The position numbers were made by a program, and so were the translations under genes. The notes beneath the pieces were generated by a model, which made no database searches, was not told the DNA's origin, and saw only the letters and a list, made by a program, of their open reading frames with translations. A stretch of DNA of 64,000 nucleotides from Nitrincola alkalilacustris. GTDB lineage: Bacteria > Pseudomonadota > Gammaproteobacteria > Pseudomonadales > Balneatricaceae. Location: assembly GCF_008973755.1 (NCBI RefSeq), contig NZ_WBOM01000007.1, positions 62,001 through 126,000 of the forward strand, given 5' to 3'. This document shows positions 10,140 to 19,012 of this stretch, piece after piece. The first letter of the stretch is position 1. Each line of letters starts with the position of its first letter.

Positions 10140-11260
10140 GGGAGGGGCAGAGGGCGGACCTTAAAATAGGCATGGGGCTCAGCTCACTGGCGGCAGGGCG
10201 CAAGGCCGATGGAATAGCGCACTACAGCCGCGAACTTTATCGAGAAATGAGCACCAGATCCTGTGTGGTCCCACTGCTGCATGCCGGTGAGCAACTCAAG
10301 GCAGAATGGCTGAAGACACCTGTACGGCAGGGGTACAGCTTTGCATTGGCAACGCTGCGTTCTCAGGCCGGCTTCAACAGCCTGCCAGATGATCTCATCA
10401 GCGAACTGGATCTCTATCACGCAACGGATAATCGTATCCCCCGCTTGAAAGACACACCCGTTGTTGCCACCATCTTCGACGCTGTTCCTCTGGCCTATCC
10501 ACACTGGGCCAGAAGTCGACTGCGAAAGCTCAAGAACACCCTGATGCGCAGATCAGCCCAATGGGCCGACAGGGTTATCTGTGCCTCTGACTACGCTGCC
10601 GAAGAGATTGCCCATTTCTGGGGCATAAAACCTGACCGAATCAGCGTGATCCCACTGGCTGTTGATAAGTTCCGTTTCAGTCAGGATTACGGCCATTTGG
10701 AGTTGCCATGCGGGCTTGGCCAGAGTGAGGGTTACTTTCTCTTTGTAGGGACCTTGCAACCGCGTAAGAACCTTTTACGTCTTATCGCTGCACATCAACA
10801 ACTTACACGTGATGAACGACAGGCATTTCCGCTTGTAATTGCAGGCGGAGGCGGTTGGAAATCAGCTGCCGTGGTTGCGGCGGCACAGGCAGACTCCCTG
10901 GGGATCAGATATTGTGGATATCTTGAGGATAAACAGATAACGGCGCTCTATCTTTCGGCAACAGCTGTCGTCGTGCCCTCACTACACGAAGGGTTCGGCT
11001 TACCGGTGCTGGAGGGCTTTGCCGCCGGCAAACCCGTGCTCTGCTCCAACACCACCTCATTGCCTGAAGTTGCCGGCGATGCCGCCATCCTGTTTGACCC
11101 GGAAACCCCGGCAGAAATCGCAGCAGCGATGCGCCAGATCCTACATGACGAAACATTGAGATCCAGTTATGCTGCCAAAGGTCTGGCACGGGTGGAACCC
11201 TTCACCTGGGCAAGAACCGCAGACCAGACCCTTCAGCTCTATCGGCAACTCACAGGCTGA
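10136..11260 (+). CDS. GT4 family glycosyltransferase
   Basis: 374 residues. The start chosen is the ATG at 10136, which overlaps the TGA of rmd (ATGA); the frame is open further upstream inside rmd but that extension is a shadow. The C-terminal GT-B half shows YFLFVGTLQPRKNL near 200 and the E-x7-E donor site HEGFGLPVLEGFAAGKPVLC near 285-305. The N-terminal GLSSLAAGRKADGIAHYSRE resembles rhamnosyl/mannosyltransferases of D-rhamnan and O-antigen clusters. Likely adds mannose or 6-deoxyhexose from the GDP-sugars made by the preceding enzymes; exact linkage is unknown. Confidence 0.9.
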   Translation: MREGQRADLKIGMGLSSLAAGRKADGIAHYSRELYREMSTRSCVVPLLHAGEQLKAEWLKTPVRQGYSFALATLRSQAGFNSLPDDLISELDLYHATDNRIPRLKDTPVVATIFDAVPLAYPHWARSRLRKLKNTLMRRSAQWADRVICASDYAAEEIAHFWGIKPDRISVIPLAVDKFRFSQDYGHLELPCGLGQSEGYFLFVGTLQPRKNLLRLIAAHQQLTRDERQAFPLVIAGGGGWKSAAVVAAAQADSLGIRYCGYLEDKQITALYLSATAVVVPSLHEGFGLPVLEGFAAGKPVLCSNTTSLPEVAGDAAILFDPETPAEIAAAMRQILHDETLRSSYAAKGLARVEPFTWARTADQTLQLYRQLTG

Positions 11261-11263
11261 CAT

Positions 11264-12343
11264 ATGAAATCACAGAATATTGCCCATAATCCGCGCCTTG
11301 ACCACCTGCGTTGCCTGGCTGCTGCGATAGTATTTCTGTTCCACACCTACCATTACTACTTTCTGAAATGGCAACCAGTCGAAAGCAAACCCTGGTTTGG
11401 TATTATCAGCGAAGGTCACACGGGTGTCGGGCTGTTTTTTACCCTGTCCGGTTTTCTGTTCATGCTGATCGCCCTGAATAACGACCAGATCAGCTACCGT
11501 AACTTCATCACCAACCGTTTTCTGCGCATCTTCCCGCTGTTTCTGGTGATCTTCTTCATCGCCATCTCGGTGAGTCGAGATCAGTTCCGCGCGGCTGACT
11601 GGGGCTATATGTTCTTCTCCAACCTCGGTGAAGCCCCTACCTCGGGCAGTTTCATCACCGGCGCCGCCTGGACCATCTCCATCGAGTTTACCTTCTACCT
11701 TGTATTCCCTTTTCTGGGGCGTTTTGCAAAAGAGCGAGGCACAGGATATCTGATTCGGTTGATACTGCTGATGCTGCTGTTCAAGATGGCGGCCTATGGC
11801 GTCGCCGGCAATCCGATGCATATGTACTACTCAACCCTGCTGGGCCGATTTGACCAATTTCTGATCGGCATGCTGTTTGCGCTGCTTTATACACAACACC
11901 ATGAATGGCTGTCGCGCCGCGGGTGGTTATGGGTAATCGGAGCCGGATTACTCGTTCTGCTCAACAGTGGGATTCAAGCACGCTATGCCAGTTACTTCAT
12001 GGCAGAACCCTGGCATGCCTTCTGGGTGACCTGGTCAATGCAGGAAGCACTCGGTTGGGGGCTGTTCATACTCTTCTGGGCATCGGCGGCGATTAACCTG
12101 CCGCGCTGGCTGGATCGTCTGCTGCAAAAAGGCGGCGAAATCAGCTACTCCTTCTATCTGCTGCATGGACTGATCATATTCCTCAGCTTTCAACTGGTAG
12201 GCCCCATCCACCTGACTGGCAAGATCCTGCTGGATGGCTTGATTGTGTCTGTGCTGCTGTACCTGATCACCTGGTGGGTCGCCTGCCTCAGCTACGACAC
12301 CATAGAAAAACCCTTCCTTGCCCTGCGCCGTCGCTATGGATAG
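11264..12343 (+). CDS. Acyltransferase 3 family (OafA/NodX-like) O-acyltransferase
   Basis: 359 residues with about ten transmembrane segments and the N-terminal family signature RLDHLRCLAAAIVFLFHTYH (residues 10-29). Such proteins transfer acetyl or other acyl groups to surface polysaccharides across the inner membrane. It starts 4 bp after the preceding stop, so it is in the polysaccharide operon. The 3' end has been altered: the last 20 bp before the stop are repeated on the far side of the RAYT cassette, and removing the cassette would give RRRYGS-stop instead of RRRYG-stop. The insertion thus replaced only the final residue and left the enzyme intact. Confidence 0.9.
   Translation: MKSQNIAHNPRLDHLRCLAAAIVFLFHTYHYYFLKWQPVESKPWFGIISEGHTGVGLFFTLSGFLFMLIALNNDQISYRNFITNRFLRIFPLFLVIFFIAISVSRDQFRAADWGYMFFSNLGEAPTSGSFITGAAWTISIEFTFYLVFPFLGRFAKERGTGYLIRLILLMLLFKMAAYGVAGNPMHMYYSTLLGRFDQFLIGMLFALLYTQHHEWLSRRGWLWVIGAGLLVLLNSGIQARYASYFMAEPWHAFWVTWSMQEALGWGLFILFWASAAINLPRWLDRLLQKGGEISYSFYLLHGLIIFLSFQLVGPIHLTGKILLDGLIVSVLLYLITWWVACLSYDTIEKPFLALRRRYG
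12321..12340 (+). repeat. Left copy of a 20-bp direct repeat flanking the RAYT cassette
   Basis: CCCTGCGCCGTCGCTATGGA, the end of the acyltransferase gene, is repeated exactly at 13217-13236. The copies bracket the RAYT plus both palindromes, as a target-site duplication or a recombination footprint would. Confidence 0.9.
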
Positions 12344-12345
12344 AT

Positions 12346-12404
12346 TTGGGGTCTGTAGATTGGGGTCAGAGTCGCAGACTCTGACCCCAATCTACAGACC
12401 CCAA
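12346..12404. repeat. REP-like palindrome left of the RAYT, GCA loop
   Basis: Perfect 28-bp arms around the trinucleotide GCA. The inner arm is the shared GACTCTGACCCCAATCTA; the outer arm (CAGACCCCAA) is peculiar to this copy yet still perfectly self-complementary. It also lies where a terminator for the acyltransferase operon would be. Confidence 0.93.
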
Positions 12405-12442
12405 TCTCCAGTTATTTAAAGCCATAACTCAAGGAGGAGAAA

Positions 12443-13126
12443 ATGGCACGACTGAATCGCATATGTGTGCCAGGGATACCCCAGCACATCATTCAACGTG
12501 GCAATAATCGCCAAGCCTGTTTCGTGACCGAAAACGATTTCAGTACCTATGCAAACTGCTTGCTGGAGGCATCCAGGAAGTATGGGGTAGAGGTACATGC
12601 ATGGGTATTCATGACTAACCATGTCCATCTTCTTGCGACCCCTGCCGCTGAAGATAGCATCTCTCGCATGATGCAATCGGTTGGGAGGAAGTATGTCCGC
12701 TATTTTAATGACACCTACTCCAGAACAGGTACTCTCTGGGAGGGCCGTTTCAAGTCTTGCCAGGTCGAGACCGACAACTATTTCTTAACATGCCAACGCT
12801 ACATAGAACTCAACCCAGTTCGTGCTGGTATGGTGCGTGATCCTGCGGAGTACCATTGGTCCAGCTATTGCTCTAACGGGCGTGGTGTTCAGGCAGAGCT
12901 TTGGACACCTCATGAATGCTATCTGAAACTGGGAGATACTCAGCAATCCAGGCTGTACAGGTACAGAGACTTGTTCCGCACAGCGATAAGCGATGAGCTC
13001 ATGAATGAAATCAGAAGCACTGTTAACAAAGGGCTGGCTTTCGGAAATGACCGCTTCAGGGAAGAGCTTGAACATCTAACTAATAGAAGGATGTCAGTAC
13101 TCAAGCCTGGACCAAAGAAGAGTTAG
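12443..13126 (+). CDS. REP-associated tyrosine transposase (RAYT, Y1_Tnp/IS200-like)
   Basis: 227 residues. The N-terminal VPGIPQHIIQRGNNRQACF, the HUH metal site H-V-H in FMTNHVHLLATP near residue 60, the catalytic-tyrosine region GRKYVRYFND near 75-85, the RTGTLWEGRFKS motif and YIELNPVRAGMV near 120 are all diagnostic of TnpA_REP proteins. These are single-strand endonucleases that recognise REP hairpins and are thought to spread or rearrange them. A good AAGGAGGAG ribosome-binding site precedes the ATG. The gene appears intact and is the only RAYT here, so it is the natural candidate for dispersing the nine related palindromes in this window. Confidence 0.95.
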   Translation: MARLNRICVPGIPQHIIQRGNNRQACFVTENDFSTYANCLLEASRKYGVEVHAWVFMTNHVHLLATPAAEDSISRMMQSVGRKYVRYFNDTYSRTGTLWEGRFKSCQVETDNYFLTCQRYIELNPVRAGMVRDPAEYHWSSYCSNGRGVQAELWTPHECYLKLGDTQQSRLYRYRDLFRTAISDELMNEIRSTVNKGLAFGNDRFREELEHLTNRRMSVLKPGPKKS

Positions 13127-13146
13127 AAGATAGATCGAGATAGATT

Positions 13147-13219
13147 GGGTGAATAGATTGGAATAGATTGGGGTCAGAGTCAGCGACTCTGACCCCAATC
13201 TATTCCAATCTATTCACCC
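13147..13219. repeat. REP-like palindrome right of the RAYT, AGC loop
   Basis: Arms of 35 bp, perfectly complementary, around AGC: the longest in the window. The outer arm (TATTCCAATCTATTCA) is unlike the other copies. The last three bases fall in the downstream direct repeat, so the element proper probably ends at 13216. Confidence 0.93.
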
Positions 13220-13236
13220 TGCGCCGTCGCTATGGA
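13217..13236 (+). repeat. Right copy of the 20-bp direct repeat flanking the RAYT cassette
   Basis: Exact copy of 12321-12340. It is followed by AGTTAA, which would supply one more codon and the original stop of the acyltransferase gene if the cassette were removed. Confidence 0.9.
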
Positions 13237-13315
13237 AGTTAACTACCTTTTCATGGGATCTACTGCTATAAAACATTAGCAGCAGTTAAACCTACACATC
13301 AAAGGGAGATTGGCT

Positions 13316-14230
13316 ATGGCCAGCGCACAGTCACTTGAAGCCGTTCAAAAGCTATACATCGCATTCTATGGCAGACCCGCCGATCCGGGTGGATTGCAGT
13401 TCTGGGCAGGTCGGCTCGATGAGGCAAATGGTGTTATTCAAACCATCATTAACTCGTTTGCGAACTCAACCGAGTACCAAGAGCGCTTTGGTAGCCTCCC
13501 GGATGATGCTTTAGTCAACAACCTGTATCAGCAAGCTTTTGGCAGACCAGCCGAGCAAGCGGGCCTTGATTACTGGGTTGATCAGATCAGCAATGGTGCA
13601 ATAACACTTGGTGAGTTGGCGCTTACTATACTTGATGGCGCTCAAAATGATGACCTCGCTGTCATCAATAACAAGAAAACCCTGGCAGAGCTGTTCACAA
13701 ATGCGCTGCAAGCGCAGGGCCGTGACTATGGGCTGGACCAGGTACCGCTTGCAAAATCTATTCTTGATGCAGTCACAGCGGCATTCGATGTCAGCTCATT
13801 TGATATCAATGCATTCCTTCAATCCTTTCCACAGTCTGGAACGCCTGTGACGGATGAGATGTTTGTTGAGTTTGATGCCAATGCCTTTTATGAATGGGTG
13901 AATACTATTCTGCAACTGGCAGATAGTGGGAGTTTGCCAGGCTTTGATGCAAATGAGATACGAACTGCATTGGCAGAACTGGAAGGCATCGATTTGAATG
14001 AAGTGTTCAGCCTTATCTCCGGCGGTTTGAATACCGGCGAAGGTGGTCTGATCAGCTACACTGACTTTTTCAATATGGTCTTATCGCTGATTCAGTCTGG
14101 AGGACTGCTCGACCCGAACAGTATTGATTTCAACGTCATGAGCAGCGGCGCCATGGAGCCAGGCTACCAGGAGGTCGTGATTGTAGGCGAGACCACTGGG
14201 TTGCAGGATGAGTCTAGTCTTTTGATATAA
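13316..14230 (+). CDS. DUF4214 protein, putative type I secretion substrate (paralog 1)
   Basis: 304 residues from the ATG at 13316 (an in-frame TTG at 13310 is too close to the AAGGGAG site at 13302-13308). Residues 1-110 are a DUF4214 domain: LYIAFYGRPADPGGLQFWAG, a second half-repeat with NNLYQQAFGRPAEQAGLDYW, and GAITLGELALTILDGAQN. The remainder is acidic and mostly helical with an FDANAFYEWV motif shared with the paralogs at 14386 and 41090. It has no Sec signal and no cysteine, and ends DESSLLI, an acidic-then-hydrophobic tail as in PrtD-type substrates. The biological role of DUF4214 is unknown. Confidence 0.85.
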   Translation: MASAQSLEAVQKLYIAFYGRPADPGGLQFWAGRLDEANGVIQTIINSFANSTEYQERFGSLPDDALVNNLYQQAFGRPAEQAGLDYWVDQISNGAITLGELALTILDGAQNDDLAVINNKKTLAELFTNALQAQGRDYGLDQVPLAKSILDAVTAAFDVSSFDINAFLQSFPQSGTPVTDEMFVEFDANAFYEWVNTILQLADSGSLPGFDANEIRTALAELEGIDLNEVFSLISGGLNTGEGGLISYTDFFNMVLSLIQSGGLLDPNSIDFNVMSSGAMEPGYQEVVIVGETTGLQDESSLLI

Positions 14231-14385
14231 GCCCTCTTGATTGGCAGAGCTGCTGCAAGCGTGTTGTTGGCTCTGTCACTTTAGTTTTTTGGCTTGAATA
14301 GCCGAGGTCTGATGATTGACTTGAACCCAGCGTAACATTAGCATCAATTCATGTATAAAATATGCTCAATCAGAGGGAGTCTGAC

Positions 14386-15327
14386 GTGCCATCCAATTCA
14401 TCACTGAACGCAGTTCAAAAGTTATACATCTCATTCTATGGCCGCCCTGCAGATCCGCTGGGCCTGGATTTCTGGGCGACGCAGCTTGATAATGCGAATG
14501 GGGTTGTTCAAAACATCATCAATGCTTTTGCAAATTCAGAGGAATACCAGTCACGTTTTGGCAGTCTTGATGACTCATCTTTAATCAATAATCTTTATCT
14601 GCAGTCTTTCGGACGCTCAGCAGAGCCTGCAGGGTTGGAGTATTGGCTAGGCCAGATTTCATCAGGTGCCATCACCTTGGGTGAGCTTGCACTGGTGATT
14701 CTGGATGGAGCGCAAGGCAACGATCTGAGTGTGATCAACAATAAGCGCGCCTTGGCTGATCAGATCACCTTCTCTCTGGAGTCGCTGGGTAAATCCTATG
14801 GGCTGGAGCAGATTCCGCTGGCAAAGTCGCTTCTGGATACGGTGACTGCCAACACTGACATAAACGCCATTAACCTGGCGGAACTGCTGAATGATTTTCC
14901 ATCAGCCTTGCCCTCTACCCCAGCTGAAAACGATCTGTTTACCCAGTTTGATGCAAACGAGTTCCAGCAGTGGATAGCTTACTTCAAAGCGATGGCTGAA
15001 AATGGCACGATTCAGGGGCTGTCAGCTTCGCCGGAAGAGGTGGTGGCGATTGTTAATCAATTTGTCGGTTATGATCTGGATGAGATCTTTGCAGAACTCT
15101 CGCCGGACCTCCTGTCCTACTCAGATGGAACCATGAGTTATGCAGTGCTTTTCGATGCAATGATCACTTGGTCGGGATACCTGTTTCAGATCCTCGAACC
15201 ACAGCCGATGCCGGGCGACAGTTCAGCATTTGTTCTGACAGAAGCTCATGAGCCACTATCCACAGAGATTATACTCGTTGGCAGTCATGCTGGTGTTAAT
15301 GGCTTGTTTTCAGACGATATAATGTAG
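14386..15327 (+). CDS. DUF4214 protein, putative type I secretion substrate (paralog 2)
   Basis: 313 residues from a GTG at 14386, chosen because AGAGGGAG at 14372-14379 is spaced correctly for it and because the sequence then begins like its paralog; an ATG at 14362 would add eight residues with no ribosome-binding site. A DUF4214 domain covers about 1-110 (LYISFYGRPADPLGLDFWAT) and an FDANEFQQWI motif lies near 190. No cysteine, no Sec signal, tail FSDDIM. It is a tandem paralog of the gene 155 bp upstream, with the same layout throughout. Confidence 0.83.
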   Translation: MPSNSSLNAVQKLYISFYGRPADPLGLDFWATQLDNANGVVQNIINAFANSEEYQSRFGSLDDSSLINNLYLQSFGRSAEPAGLEYWLGQISSGAITLGELALVILDGAQGNDLSVINNKRALADQITFSLESLGKSYGLEQIPLAKSLLDTVTANTDINAINLAELLNDFPSALPSTPAENDLFTQFDANEFQQWIAYFKAMAENGTIQGLSASPEEVVAIVNQFVGYDLDEIFAELSPDLLSYSDGTMSYAVLFDAMITWSGYLFQILEPQPMPGDSSAFVLTEAHEPLSTEIILVGSHAGVNGLFSDDIM

Positions 15328-15328
15328 A

Positions 15329-15371
15329 GATAGATTGGGGTCAGAGTCAGCGACTCTGACCCCAATCTATC
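15329..15371. repeat. REP-like palindrome, AGC loop, between convergent genes
   Basis: 20-bp perfect arms around AGC, starting 2 bp after the stop of the DUF4214 gene and ending 14 bp before the stop of the convergent glycosyltransferase. It probably doubles as a bidirectional transcription stop, though it lacks a clean T-run. Confidence 0.92.
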
Positions 15372-15384
15372 CGCTCTATCGCAA

Positions 15385-16752
15385 TCAAAGCTTGGACAGC
15401 AACATCTGGCTGCTTTCTCGCCAGCTCAGCCATTTGAAATGATCACTGACCTGCAGCTGTTCAGGGACGCCATCGTGCTCAATGCGTTGTATCCACTCAA
15501 CCAGCGCCAGATGATGTTCCAGGCTGAAATAGCCTATCTGCTCGCCACCCACTTCACGGTGCACCGGTGTATCACTGGCCAGAACCGGCAGGCGATGGTG
15601 CAGGCTTTCGATGATTGGCAGGCCAAAGCCCTCCACCACTGATGGGAAGATCAGCATGCGCGCATGGCGGTAGCAATAATCCAGCTCGCTGTCGGAGAGA
15701 TCATGCCAGCAGAAAAGGCGCTTGTTGAGCGCCGGATGGTAGCGGATGCGCTCCAGCAGGGCTTCCACCTTCCAGCCGGGGCGTCCTGCCAGCAGCAGAT
15801 TCACATTCCTGCCCTCAGACCACAGCTCATCAAACGCATCCAGCACAAACGCGTGATTCTTGCGCGGCTCGATGGTGGATACCATCAGATACGTATGGCG
15901 CTCGGCCAGGGCTTCTTTCAGTTCCGGGCGGACAGACTCATCCGAGGGGGACTCATAGCCAAAGTCGGCCCCGAGCAAAAAATACTCGAATTGCTTATTA
16001 TCCACCCGACTGCCATGCTCCTTGCGCATATAGGCCTGAAGATCATCCCGCACCGTGCGTGAGATAGCGACGTAGCGCTCCACATGCTCAAGTGACTCGG
16101 TGAACCAGCGTGCAAACACCTGGGCCAGAAAATCATCACAGAACTGGCGATGCGTGATGGGAATCAGATCATAGATCACAGCCGTAACCGACGCACCTTG
16201 TGCTCTGGCCTGTGCCACGCTTGGCCAGATATTGCAGTACCAGGAGGAGTCCAGCAGCAGTAACAGATCGCCCTCTCGGATCACACTGAATGCACCACTG
16301 TCGGCTTTAACGGATTTTCTGGCCGACAGCTTGCCAAGGCACCAGCGAGCAGGGGACAGCAGCGACAGCTCGATGATCCTGTTCAGGCCGAACTGCTGCC
16401 TGGGAGCATAGAGAAAGCGGCGTACACCGGAGTGATGGCCCGCCAGAGCCGACAGCATCTCGCGGCCAGCATGATAAACACCCTTCAGATAACTGATCAG
16501 CGCATGACGAAAGCTGACGCGAGGCTTGCGCAGCGTGCCGCCATCTGTGTCGTCGGTGTGGGCAGGGTAGAGCATCGCCTGGGTCAGCAACTCAAAGCGA
16601 CCATGACTGATCAGCACCGGCTGAACGCGAAACCCCTGCTCATCACCAAATTGATAAAAATGCTGCACCACCTGTCTGACCACGCGCTGAATACCCGTAT
16701 TCAGGTCGACATGATCTGCCAGATAGCTGCAATCGATATAGATGGTTCTCAC
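15385..16752 (-). CDS. GT4 family glycosyltransferase, opposite to the operon
   Basis: 455 residues. The N-terminus IDCSYLADHVDLNTGIQRVV is typical of a group of O-antigen/capsule glycosyltransferases. The C-terminal donor half has YLMVSTIEPRKNH near 280 and FPSVVEGFGLPIIESLHHRL near 375-395 with the E-x7-E pair. It is the only sugar-transfer gene between manC and the exporter on the minus strand, so it has its own promoter in the 16753-16997 spacer or within the repeats there. Substrate unknown. Confidence 0.9.
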   Translation of the reverse strand: MRTIYIDCSYLADHVDLNTGIQRVVRQVVQHFYQFGDEQGFRVQPVLISHGRFELLTQAMLYPAHTDDTDGGTLRKPRVSFRHALISYLKGVYHAGREMLSALAGHHSGVRRFLYAPRQQFGLNRIIELSLLSPARWCLGKLSARKSVKADSGAFSVIREGDLLLLLDSSWYCNIWPSVAQARAQGASVTAVIYDLIPITHRQFCDDFLAQVFARWFTESLEHVERYVAISRTVRDDLQAYMRKEHGSRVDNKQFEYFLLGADFGYESPSDESVRPELKEALAERHTYLMVSTIEPRKNHAFVLDAFDELWSEGRNVNLLLAGRPGWKVEALLERIRYHPALNKRLFCWHDLSDSELDYCYRHARMLIFPSVVEGFGLPIIESLHHRLPVLASDTPVHREVGGEQIGYFSLEHHLALVEWIQRIEHDGVPEQLQVSDHFKWLSWRESSQMLLSKL

Positions 16753-16801
16753 AAATAATCCAACATGCGAAAAATGGCGATGATATTACCACAACAGTCA
16801 G

Positions 16802-16906
16802 AAAATGGGGGTCAGAGTTAGGGAAATGGGGGTCAGAGTAAAAATTCCGGGAAATGGGGGTCAGAGTAAAAATTCCGTGGAGTTTTTACTCTGACCCCCA
16901 TTTCCC
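16802..16906. repeat. Third palindrome family: GGGGGTCAGAGTAAAAATT repeats and hairpin
   Basis: A 58-bp hairpin at 16849-16906 has 24-bp perfect arms (inner end AAAAA/TTTTT) and a 10-base loop. Two further direct, incomplete copies of the left arm precede it (from about 16803 and 16821). It shares the GGGGTCAGAGT core with the other families but has an AAAAATTCC extension instead of the GACTC centre. It fills most of the 245-bp divergent spacer before the Wzm gene. A degenerate relative lies at 32917-32945. Confidence 0.88.
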
Positions 16907-16997
16907 TTCCCCGGTTAAGCTGTTTCAGCGACCGGCCTTGTGATATATTGCAGCCCGACTTTACACAGCCAGAATGCACGCCGGAGAAGCACCGGGC

Positions 16998-17777
16998 ATG
17001 AAGCCAGCATTATTACTCCAATTTACCCGCCAGGATCTGATCGATCGCCACGCATCCTCCATGCTGGGCGCGTTCTGGACATTTCTGCTGCCACTGGCCA
17101 ACATCCTGATCTTCACTCTGGTGTTTTCCAACATCATGGCGATCAAACTGACGGATATGGGGATGGATCACCTCGGGCGATTCGGCTACAGCGTCTATCT
17201 TGTATCCGCACTGCTGGCCTGGAACTGCTTCGCCGGAACCCTGACGCGCACCACCCAGGTGTTTCAGGAAAAAGCACCGCTGATCGGCAAGGTACACATC
17301 TCACTTTTCTCCCTGCCGCTCTATATTCTACTCAGCGAAACAGTTATCTATCTGATCTCCATGTCTTTTTTCATGGTGTTTCTGCTTATAATAGATTTTC
17401 AATGGAGCATCCACTGGCTCTGGTGGCCGGTGATCTTTGCGGTCCAGCAACTGCTTGCCTATGCGATAGGGCTGGGTTGCGCCATTCTCGGCGTGTTTCT
17501 GCGTGATATCCGCGAAGTGGTCACGATAGTCGTGCAGCTCTGGTTCTGGATGACACCGATTGTATACGTCATCACCATCCTGCCCGAAAAATGGCTGCCG
17601 ATGTTTCAGCTCAACCCCTACTACCATCTGATTGATGCGCTGCGCACCGCGTTGCTGGTCGGAGAAGCCCCTGCTTTCTGGCCGCTGTTCAGCATAGCCG
17701 TCATCGCGTTACTGATACTCTTTGCTGCCCTCTATGTCGGGCGTCGACTGGAACGCGATATTCGCGACTTCCTCTGA
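16998..17777 (+). CDS. wzm: ABC-2 polysaccharide exporter permease (Wzm-like)
   Basis: 259 residues from the ATG at 16998 (a GGAG at 16983-16986 lies upstream; the ATG at 16974 has no site and would add eight residues). About six transmembrane helices; the amphipathic start LLLQFTRQDLIDRHASSMLG and the FLRDIREVVTIVVQLWFWMTP block near 180 are characteristic of O-antigen/capsule permeases such as Wzm, RfbA and KpsM. It should pair with the ATPase encoded 14 bp downstream to move undecaprenyl-linked polysaccharide to the periplasm. Confidence 0.93.
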   Translation: MKPALLLQFTRQDLIDRHASSMLGAFWTFLLPLANILIFTLVFSNIMAIKLTDMGMDHLGRFGYSVYLVSALLAWNCFAGTLTRTTQVFQEKAPLIGKVHISLFSLPLYILLSETVIYLISMSFFMVFLLIIDFQWSIHWLWWPVIFAVQQLLAYAIGLGCAILGVFLRDIREVVTIVVQLWFWMTPIVYVITILPEKWLPMFQLNPYYHLIDALRTALLVGEAPAFWPLFSIAVIALLILFAALYVGRRLERDIRDFL

Positions 17778-17791
17778 TCGGGCCCTGAATC

Positions 17792-19012
17792 ATGATAGAC
17801 GTCAAGCACCTGCACAAACGCTTCAAGCTCTACACCAAACCGGCAGATCGCCTGAAAGAGATCTTGCTGCGTCGTCCGTTTCACACCAATTATCATGCAC
17901 TGAACGACGTATCCTTCCGCGTTGAAAATGGCGAAACCCTCGGTATTCTGGGACAGAACGGCGCAGGCAAATCCACCCTGCTCAAGCTGCTCAGTGGTGT
18001 GCTGCTGCCGGATGCCGGCGAGATCAACATCGCCGGGCGCGTCACCGGCCTGCTGGAGCTGGGCACCGGATTTGATTCTGCACTCAGTGGCACCCACAAC
18101 ATCCGTACCAACGGCCTGCTGATCGGCATGACAGAACAGGAGATCGTCGAGCGCGAGCAGAAGATCATCGAGTTCTCGGAGCTGGGCGACTTCATCCATG
18201 AGCCGCTGCGCACCTACTCCTCAGGCATGCTGATGCGCCTGGCTTTCTCTATCGCCATTCACGCTGATCCGCGCTGCTTCCTGATCGACGAAGCCCTCTC
18301 GGTGGGTGATGGACACTTTCAGCAGAAATGTATCAAGCGCATCAAACAGTTCCGCGAGAGCGGCGGCTCCATCATATTCGTTTCGCATGACCTGAACGCA
18401 GTCAAGATGATCTGTGATCGCGCCATCGTGCTGGATCAGGGCGAAGTCGTGTTTCAAGGCTCCTCAGAAGGTGCCGTTAATCACTACAACCAGATCATGG
18501 CCAAGCTCGACAAGCAGGAAGCCAGAATCGCTGCGCGTGTGCGCGAAGAGAATCACTACGGCACAGGCGAAGCGATGATCCGTGATGCCAGCCTGACCGG
18601 CAGCCACTCACGCAGCCATGTTGTCAGCAGTGGTGAGCAGGCCGAGCTGTGTGTTACCTTCGAATCCACCGTCGAGCTGGAATCCGTGTCTTTGGGGTTC
18701 ATGATACGTGATCGCTTCGGCCAGGATATCTTCGGAACCAACAGCTGTCTGCTCAAGCGCGAAATACCGATGCAGCCGGGCCAACGCTATCAGGCACGTT
18801 TTGTGTTGCCGATGAACATAGCCGTGGGCAAATACACTATCACCCTGGCGCTGCACAGTGATGAAAACCACCTGGAACGCTGCTATCATTGGTGCGATAA
18901 CTACCTCCAGTTTGAAGTGGCAGGTAGCCATGTTCCGCTCTTCTCCGGAATCACCTACATACCTACCACTCTTGATATCGAGTGCCAGTCAGAAGAGAAC
19001 ACCTGCACATGA
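17792..19012 (+). CDS. wzt: ABC polysaccharide exporter ATPase with C-terminal glycan-binding extension (Wzt-like)
   Basis: 406 residues, far longer than a plain nucleotide-binding domain. Residues 1-245 hold Walker A GQNGAGKST near 55, the family signature RTYSSGM near 145 and Walker B FLIDEALSVGD near 168. Residues about 265-400 form a Wzt_C-type beta-sandwich. In systems such as E. coli O9a, Wzt_C binds the capped non-reducing end of the finished chain, so this architecture predicts that the polymer carries a terminal modification. The methyltransferase encoded immediately downstream is the natural capping enzyme. The stop overlaps the next start (ATGA). Confidence 0.93.
   Translation: MIDVKHLHKRFKLYTKPADRLKEILLRRPFHTNYHALNDVSFRVENGETLGILGQNGAGKSTLLKLLSGVLLPDAGEINIAGRVTGLLELGTGFDSALSGTHNIRTNGLLIGMTEQEIVEREQKIIEFSELGDFIHEPLRTYSSGMLMRLAFSIAIHADPRCFLIDEALSVGDGHFQQKCIKRIKQFRESGGSIIFVSHDLNAVKMICDRAIVLDQGEVVFQGSSEGAVNHYNQIMAKLDKQEARIAARVREENHYGTGEAMIRDASLTGSHSRSHVVSSGEQAELCVTFESTVELESVSLGFMIRDRFGQDIFGTNSCLLKREIPMQPGQRYQARFVLPMNIAVGKYTITLALHSDENHLERCYHWCDNYLQFEVAGSHVPLFSGITYIPTTLDIECQSEENTCT

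Larger units (their letters stand above)
12341..13216 (+). mobile_element. RAYT cassette: palindrome, Y1 transposase gene, palindrome
   Basis: An 876-bp unit made of a 59-bp palindrome (12346-12404), a REP-associated tyrosine transposase gene (12443-13126) and a 73-bp palindrome (13147-13219), enclosed by a 20-bp direct repeat. Domesticated RAYTs normally sit between REP palindromes, and this one has them on both sides. The exact direct repeat argues that the whole block entered the 3' end of the acyltransferase gene as one unit. Y1 HUH transposases of the IS200/IS605 type do not normally duplicate targets, so the mechanism is unclear. Confidence 0.85.

Noticed and set aside
15329-15371. Calling all REP-like palindromes simple terminators
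   Set aside because: They share a conserved core and dispersed distribution, few have a T-run, and some lie upstream of genes; termination may be a side effect.
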